Shown here: positions 7,751-13,801 of the stretch, piece after piece
Layout: the number at the start of each line of letters is the position of its first letter
Position numbering within the stretch: position 1 is the stretch's first letter
Assembly (NCBI GenBank): GCA_915070235.1
Contig: CAJZFM010000027.1
Coordinates: 1 to 13,801 of the forward strand
Direction of reading: 5' to 3'
Source: an uncultured Capnocytophaga sp.
GTDB lineage: Bacteria > Bacteroidota > Bacteroidia > Flavobacteriales > Flavobacteriaceae
DNA length: 13,801 nucleotides
Translations under genes and position numbers: made by a program
The notes under the pieces: generated by a model
Told to the model about the DNA's origin: nothing
What the model saw: the letters and a program-made list of their open reading frames with translations, nothing else
Database searches by the model: none

Positions 7751-8239
7751 TTATAAAAGTTTATAGGTTTCAAAATAAAAATCATAGGCATGTCTTTCGT
7801 CCTGAGGGTGAAAGTCCCGCCTTACGCATTGCCAGCGCTGTGGGTCTATCTCAGGGAAGAAAGTATCTGCCTGAAAGTGTGTTTGTACACGTGTGAGTTC
7901 AAGGGTTGTTGCATAAGGCATTGCTAACTTATACACCTCTCCCCCACCTATGACAAAGGGGTGTTCGTCCTGCTCATGAGCTATAGCAATTGCCTGTTCT
8001 ATAGAGGATACCATTATACAATGTTCCCTTTGATAATTTTTGTCGCGAGAGAGTACAATATGAGTACGCTTTGGCAGCAACTTAGGGAGGGACTCCAAGG
8101 TCTTACGCCCCATAATCACACAATGCCCCATGGTGAGGTGCTTAAAGTGCTGAAAATCATCAGGCAAGTGCCATAGTAGTTGGTTTTCCTTGCCTATTCC
8201 ATTGTCAAGGTCTAAGGCAGCTATGAGCGTTAAGGACAT
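7751..8239 (-). CDS. folA: Dihydrofolate reductase
   Basis: This encodes 162 residues. The enzyme reduces dihydrofolate to tetrahydrofolate with NADPH in the cytosol. Visible family elements are the N-terminal strand and Met20-loop region LIAALDLDNGIGKENQLLWHLPDD (4-28), with the substrate-binding acid at Asp28. Also present are GRKTLESLP (44-52), LSRD (63-66), the NADPH-binding FVIGGGEVY (95-103), and the DTFFPEI segment (125-131). The start is ATG 8239; an upstream in-frame TTG at 8263 falls within the -7 promoter element and cannot be in the transcript. thyA, a frequent neighbour, is not seen. An esterase-like gene follows after a single base. Confidence 0.96.
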   Translation of the reverse strand: MSLTLIAALDLDNGIGKENQLLWHLPDDFQHFKHLTMGHCVIMGRKTLESLPKLLPKRTHIVLSRDKNYQREHCIMVSSIEQAIAIAHEQDEHPFVIGGGEVYKLAMPYATTLELTRVQTHFQADTFFPEIDPQRWQCVRRDFHPQDERHAYDFYFETYKLL

Positions 8240-8260
8240 GGTTGTGCTTTTAAGACGAGG

Positions 8261-8268
8261 CAAATATA
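8261..8268 (-). promoter_or_regulatory. Probable -7 element of the folA promoter
   Basis: TATATTTG on the minus strand matches TAnnTTTG and lies 21 bases before the folA ATG, giving a very short leader. I found no TTG at the expected distance upstream; that region reads AT-rich with AAGGTT. The promoter is therefore likely but incomplete. Confidence 0.55.
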
Positions 8269-8306
8269 CAATTATTTATTTAATTATAACCTTTTAGAAT
8301 GTTAAA

Positions 8307-8360
8307 TTTAATAGTCAGTTATCAGTAGTTTGTATTCTTTACTGATAACTGACCATTAAA
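8307..8360 (-). terminator. 21-bp inverted repeat, probable terminator of the tlpA-like operon
   Basis: Arms 8307-8327 and 8340-8360 are complementary over 21 bp, broken only by one position that is a G-U wobble on the minus strand. The 14-bp core is GTCAGTTATCAGTA and its complement, with a 12-base loop. It sits 19 bases past the stop of the upstream gene and before the folA promoter, the right place for a terminator. The U tract after it is broken (AUUAAAUUUAAC), so it could instead be a processing or stability hairpin, or a copy of a dispersed palindromic repeat. Confidence 0.6.
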
Positions 8361-8379
8361 AAATTAAGCTCTGAGTCAA

Positions 8380-9747
8380 TTATTTCAAAAGTTTTTGTAG
8401 TTCTTTCTCTATTTCTGGATCAGAAGGGCGGGGCGCATTGGGATTGACAATATTACCTTCTTTGTCTATGATAAGGAAGGTAGGAATTTGGTTGATGGCA
8501 TAGTCACGAATAAATTGAGAATCAAAAGCTTTATCGGCTATGAGTTGTACTCCCTTGAGCTGTTTTTCCTTTACGGCCTTACGCCAAGCCTCTTTGTCCT
8601 CGTCTATAGAGATACTTACAAACTCAATATTCTTCCCTTTGAGCTTGTCATGTAAAGCCTTTAGTGCAGGAATTTCAGCCAAACAAGGGCGGCACCAAGT
8701 AGCCCATACATCTACATATACTAGTTTTCCTTTGAAATCAGAGAGTGAAGAGGTACCTCCATTGATATTTTCATAGCCTATGAAAACAGGAGAGGGCGCA
8801 CCTACAGCGAGTCTTGTAATCTTGTCATAAGTCTCTTGTGCCTCCTTAGCTACTTTTTTATCCTTTACATTGGCAACTACAAAATCCAATATCTCTTTGT
8901 TTTTGGTATTGCCTGGGAGAATTAGGGTAGCCAATTCTTTGGCAAAATCGGCACGAATATTTTCGGACTTAAGCGCTGATACAAGTTTTATAAAGTTTCC
9001 TACCTGTTCTGGATCGGTGGCATCACTTAGCTGAGAATAATATTTGCCTTGTACCAAATCCCTATAAGCCTCATCGGTCTCATATTCTTTAGCATTATCA
9101 AAATCCACCTGGTCTCTCTCGGCAAAAAAATCCTGAGGTAGAGAGGGTTGCTTGCCTGAGAAGGACTCATGCGAATTAGGATAATCCGTTAGTGCCCCTA
9201 TATACTTATATTGGATCCATTTTTGCTGGTTTTTTACAAAATCCTCATCAAAGTTATAGCTCTTCAGTTTGGTTTCGAGTTCAGCAAAGAACTTTTTAAG
9301 GCTTTCTTTAAAAGTCTGTGGTTCTTGCTTGAATAGGGCACCATCGGAACGGAATATTTTATCATTGACAAAGAGTTCTCTCTCTATAAAGTACTGGGTT
9401 TGATCGGCTTGAGTACCAGAGAGAGTAACCTTGGAGAGGTCTTGGTTGAGTGTGAACTCTATTTGGGTTCCTTTATCTAAATAAAGTGGTACTAACAATG
9501 CTGGGTTCTCAAAGAGATAATAAGCATGATTGTCGGTTATTGCGCGTATGGTATCACGGAAAGTACCATCAGGAGCTATAGCAATGTCCTTAATCACCTC
9601 GTTATTGTGGACAAGCTGTAATTTCTCGTTTTCAGTAACCGATACCTTTCCTGAGATCACAGCATAATCAGCTTTAGGTTGCTCAGTCTTTTTACCACAA
9701 GCAACTACTAGGCCTATTATTGTTAGGCTTGTAATGATTTTTTTCAT
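8380..9747 (-). CDS. TlpA-like thioredoxin lipoprotein with intact CxxC (paralog 1)
   Basis: This encodes 455 residues. The signal peptide ends in the lipobox LVVAC, with Cys17 lipidated. There is no acidic run after it, so the protein is probably periplasmic and anchored in the inner leaflet of the outer membrane or in the inner membrane. Residues about 27-118 are a DUF4369-like beta domain, about 120-310 are helical and highly charged, and 316-455 are a thioredoxin fold of the AhpC/TSA-Redoxin group. The active site is WCRPC (351-355) with Cys352 and Cys355, and the cis-proline motif is IPTF with Pro422. Such proteins reduce or isomerise disulphides in the periplasm. It lies 33 bases after the stop of a paralog of identical length with no promoter between, and is probably the last gene of the rnl-pnkp1 transcription unit. 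Confidence 0.9.
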   Translation of the reverse strand: MKKIITSLTIIGLVVACGKKTEQPKADYAVISGKVSVTENEKLQLVHNNEVIKDIAIAPDGTFRDTIRAITDNHAYYLFENPALLVPLYLDKGTQIEFTLNQDLSKVTLSGTQADQTQYFIERELFVNDKIFRSDGALFKQEPQTFKESLKKFFAELETKLKSYNFDEDFVKNQQKWIQYKYIGALTDYPNSHESFSGKQPSLPQDFFAERDQVDFDNAKEYETDEAYRDLVQGKYYSQLSDATDPEQVGNFIKLVSALKSENIRADFAKELATLILPGNTKNKEILDFVVANVKDKKVAKEAQETYDKITRLAVGAPSPVFIGYENINGGTSSLSDFKGKLVYVDVWATWCRPCLAEIPALKALHDKLKGKNIEFVSISIDEDKEAWRKAVKEKQLKGVQLIADKAFDSQFIRDYAINQIPTFLIIDKEGNIVNPNAPRPSDPEIEKELQKLLK

Positions 9748-9780
9748 CTTTTTTATATATTAATGTATTACTATTTTTAG

Positions 9781-11148
9781 TTACTTTTTCCTATCCAACA
9801 CCTTCTCTATATTGGGATCGGAGGGGTGGGGTGCATTGAGACTCACGATATTTCCTTTCTCGTCTATGATGAGGAAAGTAGGAAGCGCTACAATACCATA
9901 TTCTTTGATAAACTGAGACTTAGAAGCCTTATCAGCGATGAGTTGTACCCCCTTAAGCTGTATTTCATCTACCATTTCTCGCCATACTTCTCTATCACTA
10001 TCTACAGAGATACAAACAAACTCAATATCTTCCCCTTTGAGTTTTTCTTGTAAGTCCTTAAGGGCAAGGAGTTCTGCCTTACAAGGATAAAACCACGTAG
10101 CCCATATTCCCACATATAAGCGTTTTCCCCTAAGATCTGTAAGGGAAGTAGTCCCCCCTTGCGCATTTTCATAGTTGGTAAATATAGGAGCTGGCTTTCC
10201 TTTGGTGATTTTCATAGCCTTGTCATAGCTTTCTTGTGTTTCCCGCCTTACTTTCTTATCTTTTACATTTTGAAGCACAAATTTTAAAATTTCCTCATTC
10301 TTAGTATTACCAGGTCTTATCAAAGGCACTAAATTTTCTGCAAAATAAGCACGAATATTTTCAGATTTGAGCGCGTTTATTTGCTTTATGAATTTATCTA
10401 TTTGCTCAGAATTGTTAAGATCACTTATTTGTTCAAAGTATTTGTTTTTTACCAACTCCCTATAGCTATCATTGCTCTCAAATTCTTGTGCATTATCAAA
10501 GTCTATTTTATCCCTTTCAGCATAGAAATCTTCGGGAAGTTCCACTTTTTTATTAGTAAAAAACTTATATCTGTCAGGATATGCTATCAAGGCATATATA
10601 TAGCTATACTCAATCCAATTTTGTTGGTTTCTAAGGAAATTTTTCTCAAATTTGTATCCCTCTAATTTTGTTTTCAGTTTGTCTAAGCGTGTTCTGAGGT
10701 TTTTCTTAAACTCTTGAGGCTCTTGCTGGAAGAGGGTGTCAGAATAGGCAATTTTTTTTTGCCAAAAATGATCTTTCTCTATCAGATACTGAGTTTGCTC
10801 GGCATGTACGCCTGATACTGTTACTTTGGATTGATCTAACCTAATAAAAAGCTCTATATTAGTCCCCTTATCTATATACAGAGGGAGTAACATAGGATAT
10901 GACAAATAGTAGGTGTGATCATTCGCTATAGTATATATGGTATCTCGAAAAGTCTCATCGTTGCCGACAGGAATATCCTTGATGACTTCATTGTTGTGAA
11001 TGAGCTGCATTTTGGGTACAGAGAAGTCCAATAATTTCCCATAGATTACAGCATATTCCTTCCCCTCTTGGTGAGAAACTGGAGATACTTGGGAGCCACA
11101 GGCTGTCAATAAGGTGACTATCGTTAGGGTTGTGATAATTCTTTTCAT
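9781..11148 (-). CDS. TlpA-like thioredoxin lipoprotein with degenerate active site, FxxC (paralog 2)
   Basis: This encodes 455 residues from ATG 11148, which gives a signal peptide with lipobox LLTAC (Cys17). The longer frame from 11202 would bury the signal peptide and overlap pnkp1. Its layout is the same as its downstream neighbour (DUF4369-like domain, charged helical middle, thioredoxin fold), with collinear similarity throughout. The active site reads WFYPC (352-356): Phe353 replaces the nucleophilic first cysteine (codon TTT where TGT would restore it), while the second, Cys356, remains. The cis-proline motif is intact (LPTF, Pro423). An extra Cys379 lies in the next strand. A run of nine A on the coding strand lies within codons 130-133. 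The intact reading frame argues for a functional but redox-altered protein. It starts 40 bases after pnkp1. Confidence 0.88.
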   Translation of the reverse strand: MKRIITTLTIVTLLTACGSQVSPVSHQEGKEYAVIYGKLLDFSVPKMQLIHNNEVIKDIPVGNDETFRDTIYTIANDHTYYLSYPMLLPLYIDKGTNIELFIRLDQSKVTVSGVHAEQTQYLIEKDHFWQKKIAYSDTLFQQEPQEFKKNLRTRLDKLKTKLEGYKFEKNFLRNQQNWIEYSYIYALIAYPDRYKFFTNKKVELPEDFYAERDKIDFDNAQEFESNDSYRELVKNKYFEQISDLNNSEQIDKFIKQINALKSENIRAYFAENLVPLIRPGNTKNEEILKFVLQNVKDKKVRRETQESYDKAMKITKGKPAPIFTNYENAQGGTTSLTDLRGKRLYVGIWATWFYPCKAELLALKDLQEKLKGEDIEFVCISVDSDREVWREMVDEIQLKGVQLIADKASKSQFIKEYGIVALPTFLIIDEKGNIVSLNAPHPSDPNIEKVLDRKK

Positions 11149-11188
11149 ATGTTTTTTATCTAATATATTGTTAATCATTAGTCTCTCA

Positions 11189-12127
11189 TTAAAAGTCCCC
11201 ATAATTCACTTGGAAGCAAGGCAAATGTAAGTCCTTGCGCCACATCTCCACGACTTGGTTGCGGTCATCTAAAAGGAACTCTATGAAGTACTTACCTGCT
11301 ATTTCTTGTTGGAAAAGTTCTTTTTTGATAATATTGTCCTTCCTATAATCATTGGTAGCACGCATAAGAAGTAGGTCATAGGCGATTTGGTGTTTCAAGA
11401 GAAAGCGTTCGGTAGGTTCTCTGTAGAGCTGTTCGCGCCCCGAGAGGAGGATTACCTTATAACCCTGTGCTTTGGCCATAGCAAGCACACTTGCTACAGG
11501 AGTGTTAAGCCCATCTTCATCGGCTGAAGAGGCATCGTAAGGGTCACGTCCATTGAGCAGGGAGAGCGTACCGTCCAAGTCACAGATTATAGCCTTGGGC
11601 AAAGAGCTATCCTGTGTGGCGTAGGTAAGGGTAGCCTCCTTCACCGCTCGGGGAATTGGCTTAAAGTCAAACTTTTCCTTGGTATATTGCAATTGAGTTA
11701 CATGCTTTTCTATGGCACTCTTGGGTATAAACTTGCCTATTTGTTCGCAACGCTTATCACAACGCTTGACAAGTTCCTCCACCGAGAGGTCAAAGACTTT
11801 GAAAGAGATATCGGCATACTCGGTGTAGGCATGTATCATGTCCTCAAGGGTACGCAAAGAACAGTTGGTAGCGTCTATAATCACATTGGTATGATGTTTC
11901 AGAAGTGTAATGACGGAAGCCTCCACCATCTTGGTAATACGTTCCTCATAGAAAGGCGACATAAGGGTATCACCGAACTGCATTAGGCGGAAATCATCAC
12001 GATTGACCCGTACCCAATTGTCCTCGGTACGGATAAAGTAGCGCGCAAAGGTAGATTTGCCTGACCCTGGTGCTCCCACCAGAATAAGGAGTTTAGGAAA
12101 GTAATGGGGATTATTTTTGGTACTCAT
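11189..12127 (-). CDS. pnkp1: Polynucleotide 5'-kinase / 3'-phosphatase (T4 PseT-like, Pnkp1)
   Basis: This encodes 312 residues, close to T4 Pnkp in length and collinear with it. In the N-terminal P-loop kinase, GAPGSGKST is at 18-26 (Lys24, Ser25), NRDDFR at 42-47 has Asp44 in the place of the T4 general base Asp35, and the lid arginines are Arg122 and Arg126. In the C-terminal HAD phosphatase, DLDGTL is at 183-188 with nucleophile Asp183 and acid Asp185, LSGRE at 228-232, Lys263 in RKDN, and LLDDR with Asp287 and Asp288. The ending (QVVEMWR...QVNYGDF) closely follows T4. The protein converts 2',3'-cyclic or 3'-phosphate and 5'-OH ends to 3'-OH and 5'-phosphate for ligation. It overlaps rnl by ATGA, so the two are translationally coupled. 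The family call is very sure. Confidence 0.93.
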   Translation of the reverse strand: MSTKNNPHYFPKLLILVGAPGSGKSTFARYFIRTEDNWVRVNRDDFRLMQFGDTLMSPFYEERITKMVEASVITLLKHHTNVIIDATNCSLRTLEDMIHAYTEYADISFKVFDLSVEELVKRCDKRCEQIGKFIPKSAIEKHVTQLQYTKEKFDFKPIPRAVKEATLTYATQDSSLPKAIICDLDGTLSLLNGRDPYDASSADEDGLNTPVASVLAMAKAQGYKVILLSGREQLYREPTERFLLKHQIAYDLLLMRATNDYRKDNIIKKELFQQEIAGKYFIEFLLDDRNQVVEMWRKDLHLPCFQVNYGDF

Positions 12128-13308
12128 AGTCTGCTATCTAATTGGTTTTCTATTTCTTCACCTAATATACGGTCAAGCACTAAGTTTTTCAGTTCGTAGT
12201 TTTCCTCATGCAACTCACTATAAGGAATGGCCAATAGCTTGGCATTGATTACCCAGTCATTGATAGAACAACGGAGCTTTCCTTTGATATTTCGCTTGGA
12301 GATCTGCTCCTGTAGCCTATCTTGGAAATCCACTCCATAGACAAGGGTCAGGTAATCATTATTACGCACCTTAAAGGCAGGTGGCATACCAGGAAGGAAA
12401 GCAGTACGAGGCTTAATAACCACTCCCTCCTCGTCACTCTGATTGACCTTGTCCACCCAAGCGCGTATTTCAGGGTACTTAGCTTCAAAGTCTGCCTCAT
12501 CAGTGAAAAGGTAATGTAGGCACTCATCATCATTGACCTGACGGAAACTAAGATTGTCATTGACAAAGTGCTCCGTACCATCACTGTGTACCTCCTTTAG
12601 GATATTGAAAGGCTTGAAGAAAAGTTCTGCTTCCTTACCAAAGATATCCAATTGCCGCTTAAAAAGCGCTATTTGCTGTTGGTAGTGTGGCAAATCCAAG
12701 AACTTGAAATCTCGTACGGATTGGTATTGGCGAATGATATGGTTAGGATATTTCTCCTTCATCTCCTTGTCAGAAAGCACCTTAGCGTCAGAGACAAAAA
12801 CCTGATACTCAGAAGTCTGTTGTATCTTATGGAGCTTGTCATACAAAGAACTCTGTTCCAAATAATTGGCATGTATTTGGTGAGAAATATAGTAAGCCGC
12901 AAACTCGTTGTTTATAAGGCCTTTTCCTAAGACAGACCAAGGCATCAGCTCCGATTGGATAATTCTTAACTCCACTCCCTCCCAAGAGAGACGAGCATGT
13001 AAGGGACATAAGGCAGCAAGCCATTTTTCCTTGTCCAAATAAGTGATTTTATACCCATTCCTACTTACCAAATAGCTATCTTCCAAGTGCTTATGTAGGT
13101 AAATATCACAATAGGAACCCATGTATTTTTTCTCAATGACCACCTCTCGTACTCCATTACGAACAAACCATAACAGCCCCTCATAGAGGCTTTCTATCTC
13201 ATTGCGCTCCACCGACTTAGGAGCAGGAGAAATGGTTGGGGAAAAGGCATTGATTTTGTTCCTACAAAACCAATCTATACGTTTTTTAAGTAATGTTTTA
13301 TCTTCCAC
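12124..13308 (-). CDS. rnl: RNA ligase (Rnl), stand-alone relative of the bacterial Pnkp ligase domain
   Basis: This encodes 394 residues. Adenylyltransferase motifs appear in order. Motif I is KYMGS with AMP-accepting Lys61 (61-65). The motif III region is SELMPWS (119-125), the same ELMPW seen in bacterial Pnkp ligases. Motif IV is EEGVVIKP (293-300), and motif V is AFKVRN (311-316) with Lys313. The C-terminal module continues with DYLTLVYG and ends in DSRL, like the DPRL end of Pnkp ligases, so it is closer to them than to T4 Rnl1. It uses ATP to join 5'-phosphate and 3'-OH RNA ends. The start is GTG 13308: no ATG lies upstream in frame, and the next one is internal at residue 63. The gene ends inside the pnkp1 start codon (ATGA). 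Confidence 0.9.
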   Translation of the reverse strand: MEDKTLLKKRIDWFCRNKINAFSPTISPAPKSVERNEIESLYEGLLWFVRNGVREVVIEKKYMGSYCDIYLHKHLEDSYLVSRNGYKITYLDKEKWLAALCPLHARLSWEGVELRIIQSELMPWSVLGKGLINNEFAAYYISHQIHANYLEQSSLYDKLHKIQQTSEYQVFVSDAKVLSDKEMKEKYPNHIIRQYQSVRDFKFLDLPHYQQQIALFKRQLDIFGKEAELFFKPFNILKEVHSDGTEHFVNDNLSFRQVNDDECLHYLFTDEADFEAKYPEIRAWVDKVNQSDEEGVVIKPRTAFLPGMPPAFKVRNNDYLTLVYGVDFQDRLQEQISKRNIKGKLRCSINDWVINAKLLAIPYSELHEENYELKNLVLDRILGEEIENQLDSRL

Positions 13309-13315
13309 TTTTATA

Positions 13316-13334
13316 ATGATTAATGGTTAATCAT
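13316..13334 (-). promoter_or_regulatory. Short hairpin in the rnl translation initiation region
   Basis: This is a perfect 8-bp inverted repeat (13316-13323 and 13327-13334) with a 3-base loop. It ends 7 bases before the GTG start of rnl and could modulate initiation. The arms are A/U-rich, so it is weak. The first arm also encodes a four-codon ORF (Met-Ile-Asn-His-stop) preceded at 7 bases by AAGGAG. Confidence 0.35.
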
Positions 13335-13446
13335 AATGTAACTCCTTGTTTTTATTGCCTATAGCTCGGTAATCTCTTGATACAGATCATTAGAAAATAT
13401 GCCTTGCAAGCTGCTGTTCAAACATGAGTTCTTTGTTTTATGTGTG

Positions 13447-13454
13447 CAAAGATA
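13447..13454 (-). promoter_or_regulatory. -7 element of the rnl-pnkp1 promoter
   Basis: TATCTTTG on the minus strand is a perfect TAnnTTTG, identical to the element before the DyP gene. No TTG stands at the usual 19-21 base distance; TTG triplets occur at 13 and 30 bases instead. The promoter may therefore be weak without an activator. Confidence 0.6.
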
Positions 13455-13473
13455 CGATGTCGCTGCGCAATGT

Positions 13474-13489
13474 TTTTGCATATGCAAAA
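13474..13489. promoter_or_regulatory. Perfect 16-bp palindrome, candidate operator for rnl-pnkp1
   Basis: TTTTGCATATGCAAAA is its own reverse complement. Its centre is about 31 bp upstream of the middle of the -7 element, roughly 38-42 bp before the likely transcription start. This is the position used by class II activators, and it overlaps the place of the missing -33 box. The binding protein is unknown. Confidence 0.45.
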
Positions 13490-13585
13490 GTTTAGATGTT
13501 TTTTAACTGTTAGAAGTAGAGGAATACAGGAGTTTAGATACCTCTCTAGAATACTGCCCCCTCTTTACTTTTCACTTTTCACTTT

Positions 13586-13616
13586 AAAAAAAAGACTGCC
13601 CTTGGGGGACAGCCTT
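13586..13616 (-). terminator. Rho-independent terminator of the third tlpA-like gene
   Basis: On the minus strand a 10-bp stem (13616-13607 with 13601-13592, two G-U wobbles), with a CCCAA loop, is followed by eight U (13593-13586). It lies 26 bases past the TAA stop of the upstream gene and isolates it from rnl. Confidence 0.88.
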
Positions 13617-13642
13617 CTTATTAGGTATAAAAATTATGTCTA

Positions 13643-13801
13643 TTACTTTTTCAATAATCCTTCTAAGAGACCTGTGATCTCATCGCTTGAAGGACGTGGT
13701 GCATCGGCATTGACGATTTTACCTTCTTTGTCTATGATAATAAAAGTAGGAATTTGTCGGATACCATAGTCTTGGATAAACTGAGACTCAAAAGCATTTT
13801 C
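13643..13801 (-). CDS. C-terminus of a third TlpA-like thioredoxin lipoprotein (5' part outside window)
   Basis: The minus frame from the window edge encodes 52 residues ending in TAA at 13645-13643. It aligns without gaps to the C-termini of the two 455-residue paralogs through QFIQDYGIRQIPTFIIIDKE, with the cis-proline motif IPTF, and then the shared NAxAPRPS segment. It is therefore a third member of the family. The CxxC site lies outside the window, so its activity cannot be judged. A strong terminator follows, so it is a separate transcription unit from rnl-pnkp1. Confidence 0.85.
   Translation of the reverse strand, partial: ENAFESQFIQDYGIRQIPTFIIIDKEGKIVNADAPRPSSDEITGLLEGLLKK

Larger units (their letters stand above)
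13309..13642. other. Gene-free interval between the third tlpA paralog and rnl
   Basis: This 334-base stretch holds, in minus-strand order, the terminator of the upstream paralog (13616-13586), about 95 bases with no recognisable signal apart from a CTTTTCAC direct repeat near 13568, a 16-bp palindrome (13489-13474), the rnl -7 element (13454-13447), and a leader of about 135 bases with a small hairpin next to the GTG. I see no Hen1-like coding remnant in any frame. A 40-codon minus ORF (13481-13359) overlaps the promoter and is not credited. Confidence 0.6.

Noticed and set aside
7750..7791. N-terminal extension of the esterase-like gene from ATG 7791.
   Set aside because: It would overlap folA and displace the signal peptide that begins at ATG 7749.
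8240..8263. N-terminal extension of folA from TTG 8263.
   Set aside because: The TTG lies in the TATATTTG promoter element; ATG 8239 gives the exact family N-terminus.
11149..11202. N-terminal extension of lipoprotein paralog 2 from ATG 11202.
   Set aside because: It would overlap pnkp1 and hide the lipoprotein signal; ATG 11148 gives 455 residues, the same as its paralog.
13359..13481. A 40-codon minus-strand ORF upstream of rnl, starting inside the 16-bp palindrome.
   Set aside because: It runs across the -7 promoter element, so most of it would precede the transcription start; cysteine-rich, low-plausibility translation with no recognised family.
13440..13769. A 109-codon plus-strand frame at the right end.
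   Set aside because: It overlaps the terminator and the clearly homologous C-terminus of the third lipoprotein on the other strand; no domain.

Overview
The window looks like a chromosomal segment from a Flavobacteriia-type Bacteroidota, most likely Capnocytophaga. The reasons are promoters of the Bacteroidota type (TTG about 20 nt before TAnnTTTG), no consistent Shine-Dalgarno sequences, lipoproteins with Bacteroidota-style signal peptides, DUF4369/thioredoxin lipoproteins of the TlpA group, and a split Rnl/Pnkp1 RNA-repair pair. From memory, that pair is best known from Capnocytophaga gingivalis. The genus call is inference.

Left part (1-2154, + strand, visibly more AT-rich): the 3' end of an unidentified gene, then three small exported proteins of unknown function. 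One is secreted and two are lipoproteins. Next (2186-4535, + strand) a well-formed promoter drives a DyP-type haem peroxidase (YfeX-like) followed closely by threonine synthase. thrC meets comF tail to tail with no base between the stop codons.

Middle part (4536-8239, - strand): comF; a rho-independent terminator; the ribosomal protein operon rpsF-rpsR-rplI with its own promoter; and a two-gene unit, dihydrofolate reductase followed by an exported alpha/beta-hydrolase-fold protein that appears to lack the catalytic serine and histidine.

Right part (8307-13801, - strand): a probable four-gene transcription unit, rnl - pnkp1 - tlpA-like 2 - tlpA-like 1, ending in a 21-bp hairpin. Rnl is a stand-alone adenylyltransferase RNA ligase resembling the ligase domain of bacterial Pnkp. 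Pnkp1 is a T4-PseT-like 5' kinase / 3' phosphatase. Together they can heal and seal broken RNA. The third partner of this repair complex, the Hen1 methyltransferase, is not in the window. The two downstream genes are 455-residue paralogous thioredoxin lipoproteins. One has an intact CRPC active site; in the other the first cysteine is replaced by phenylalanine (FYPC). The tail of a third paralog, with its own terminator, lies just upstream of rnl, so the RNA-repair genes sit inside a tandem array of these lipoproteins. A perfect 16-bp palindrome lies about 30 bp upstream of the -7 element of the rnl promoter and is a candidate operator.

I saw no tRNA, rRNA, CRISPR array, insertion sequence or phage gene.
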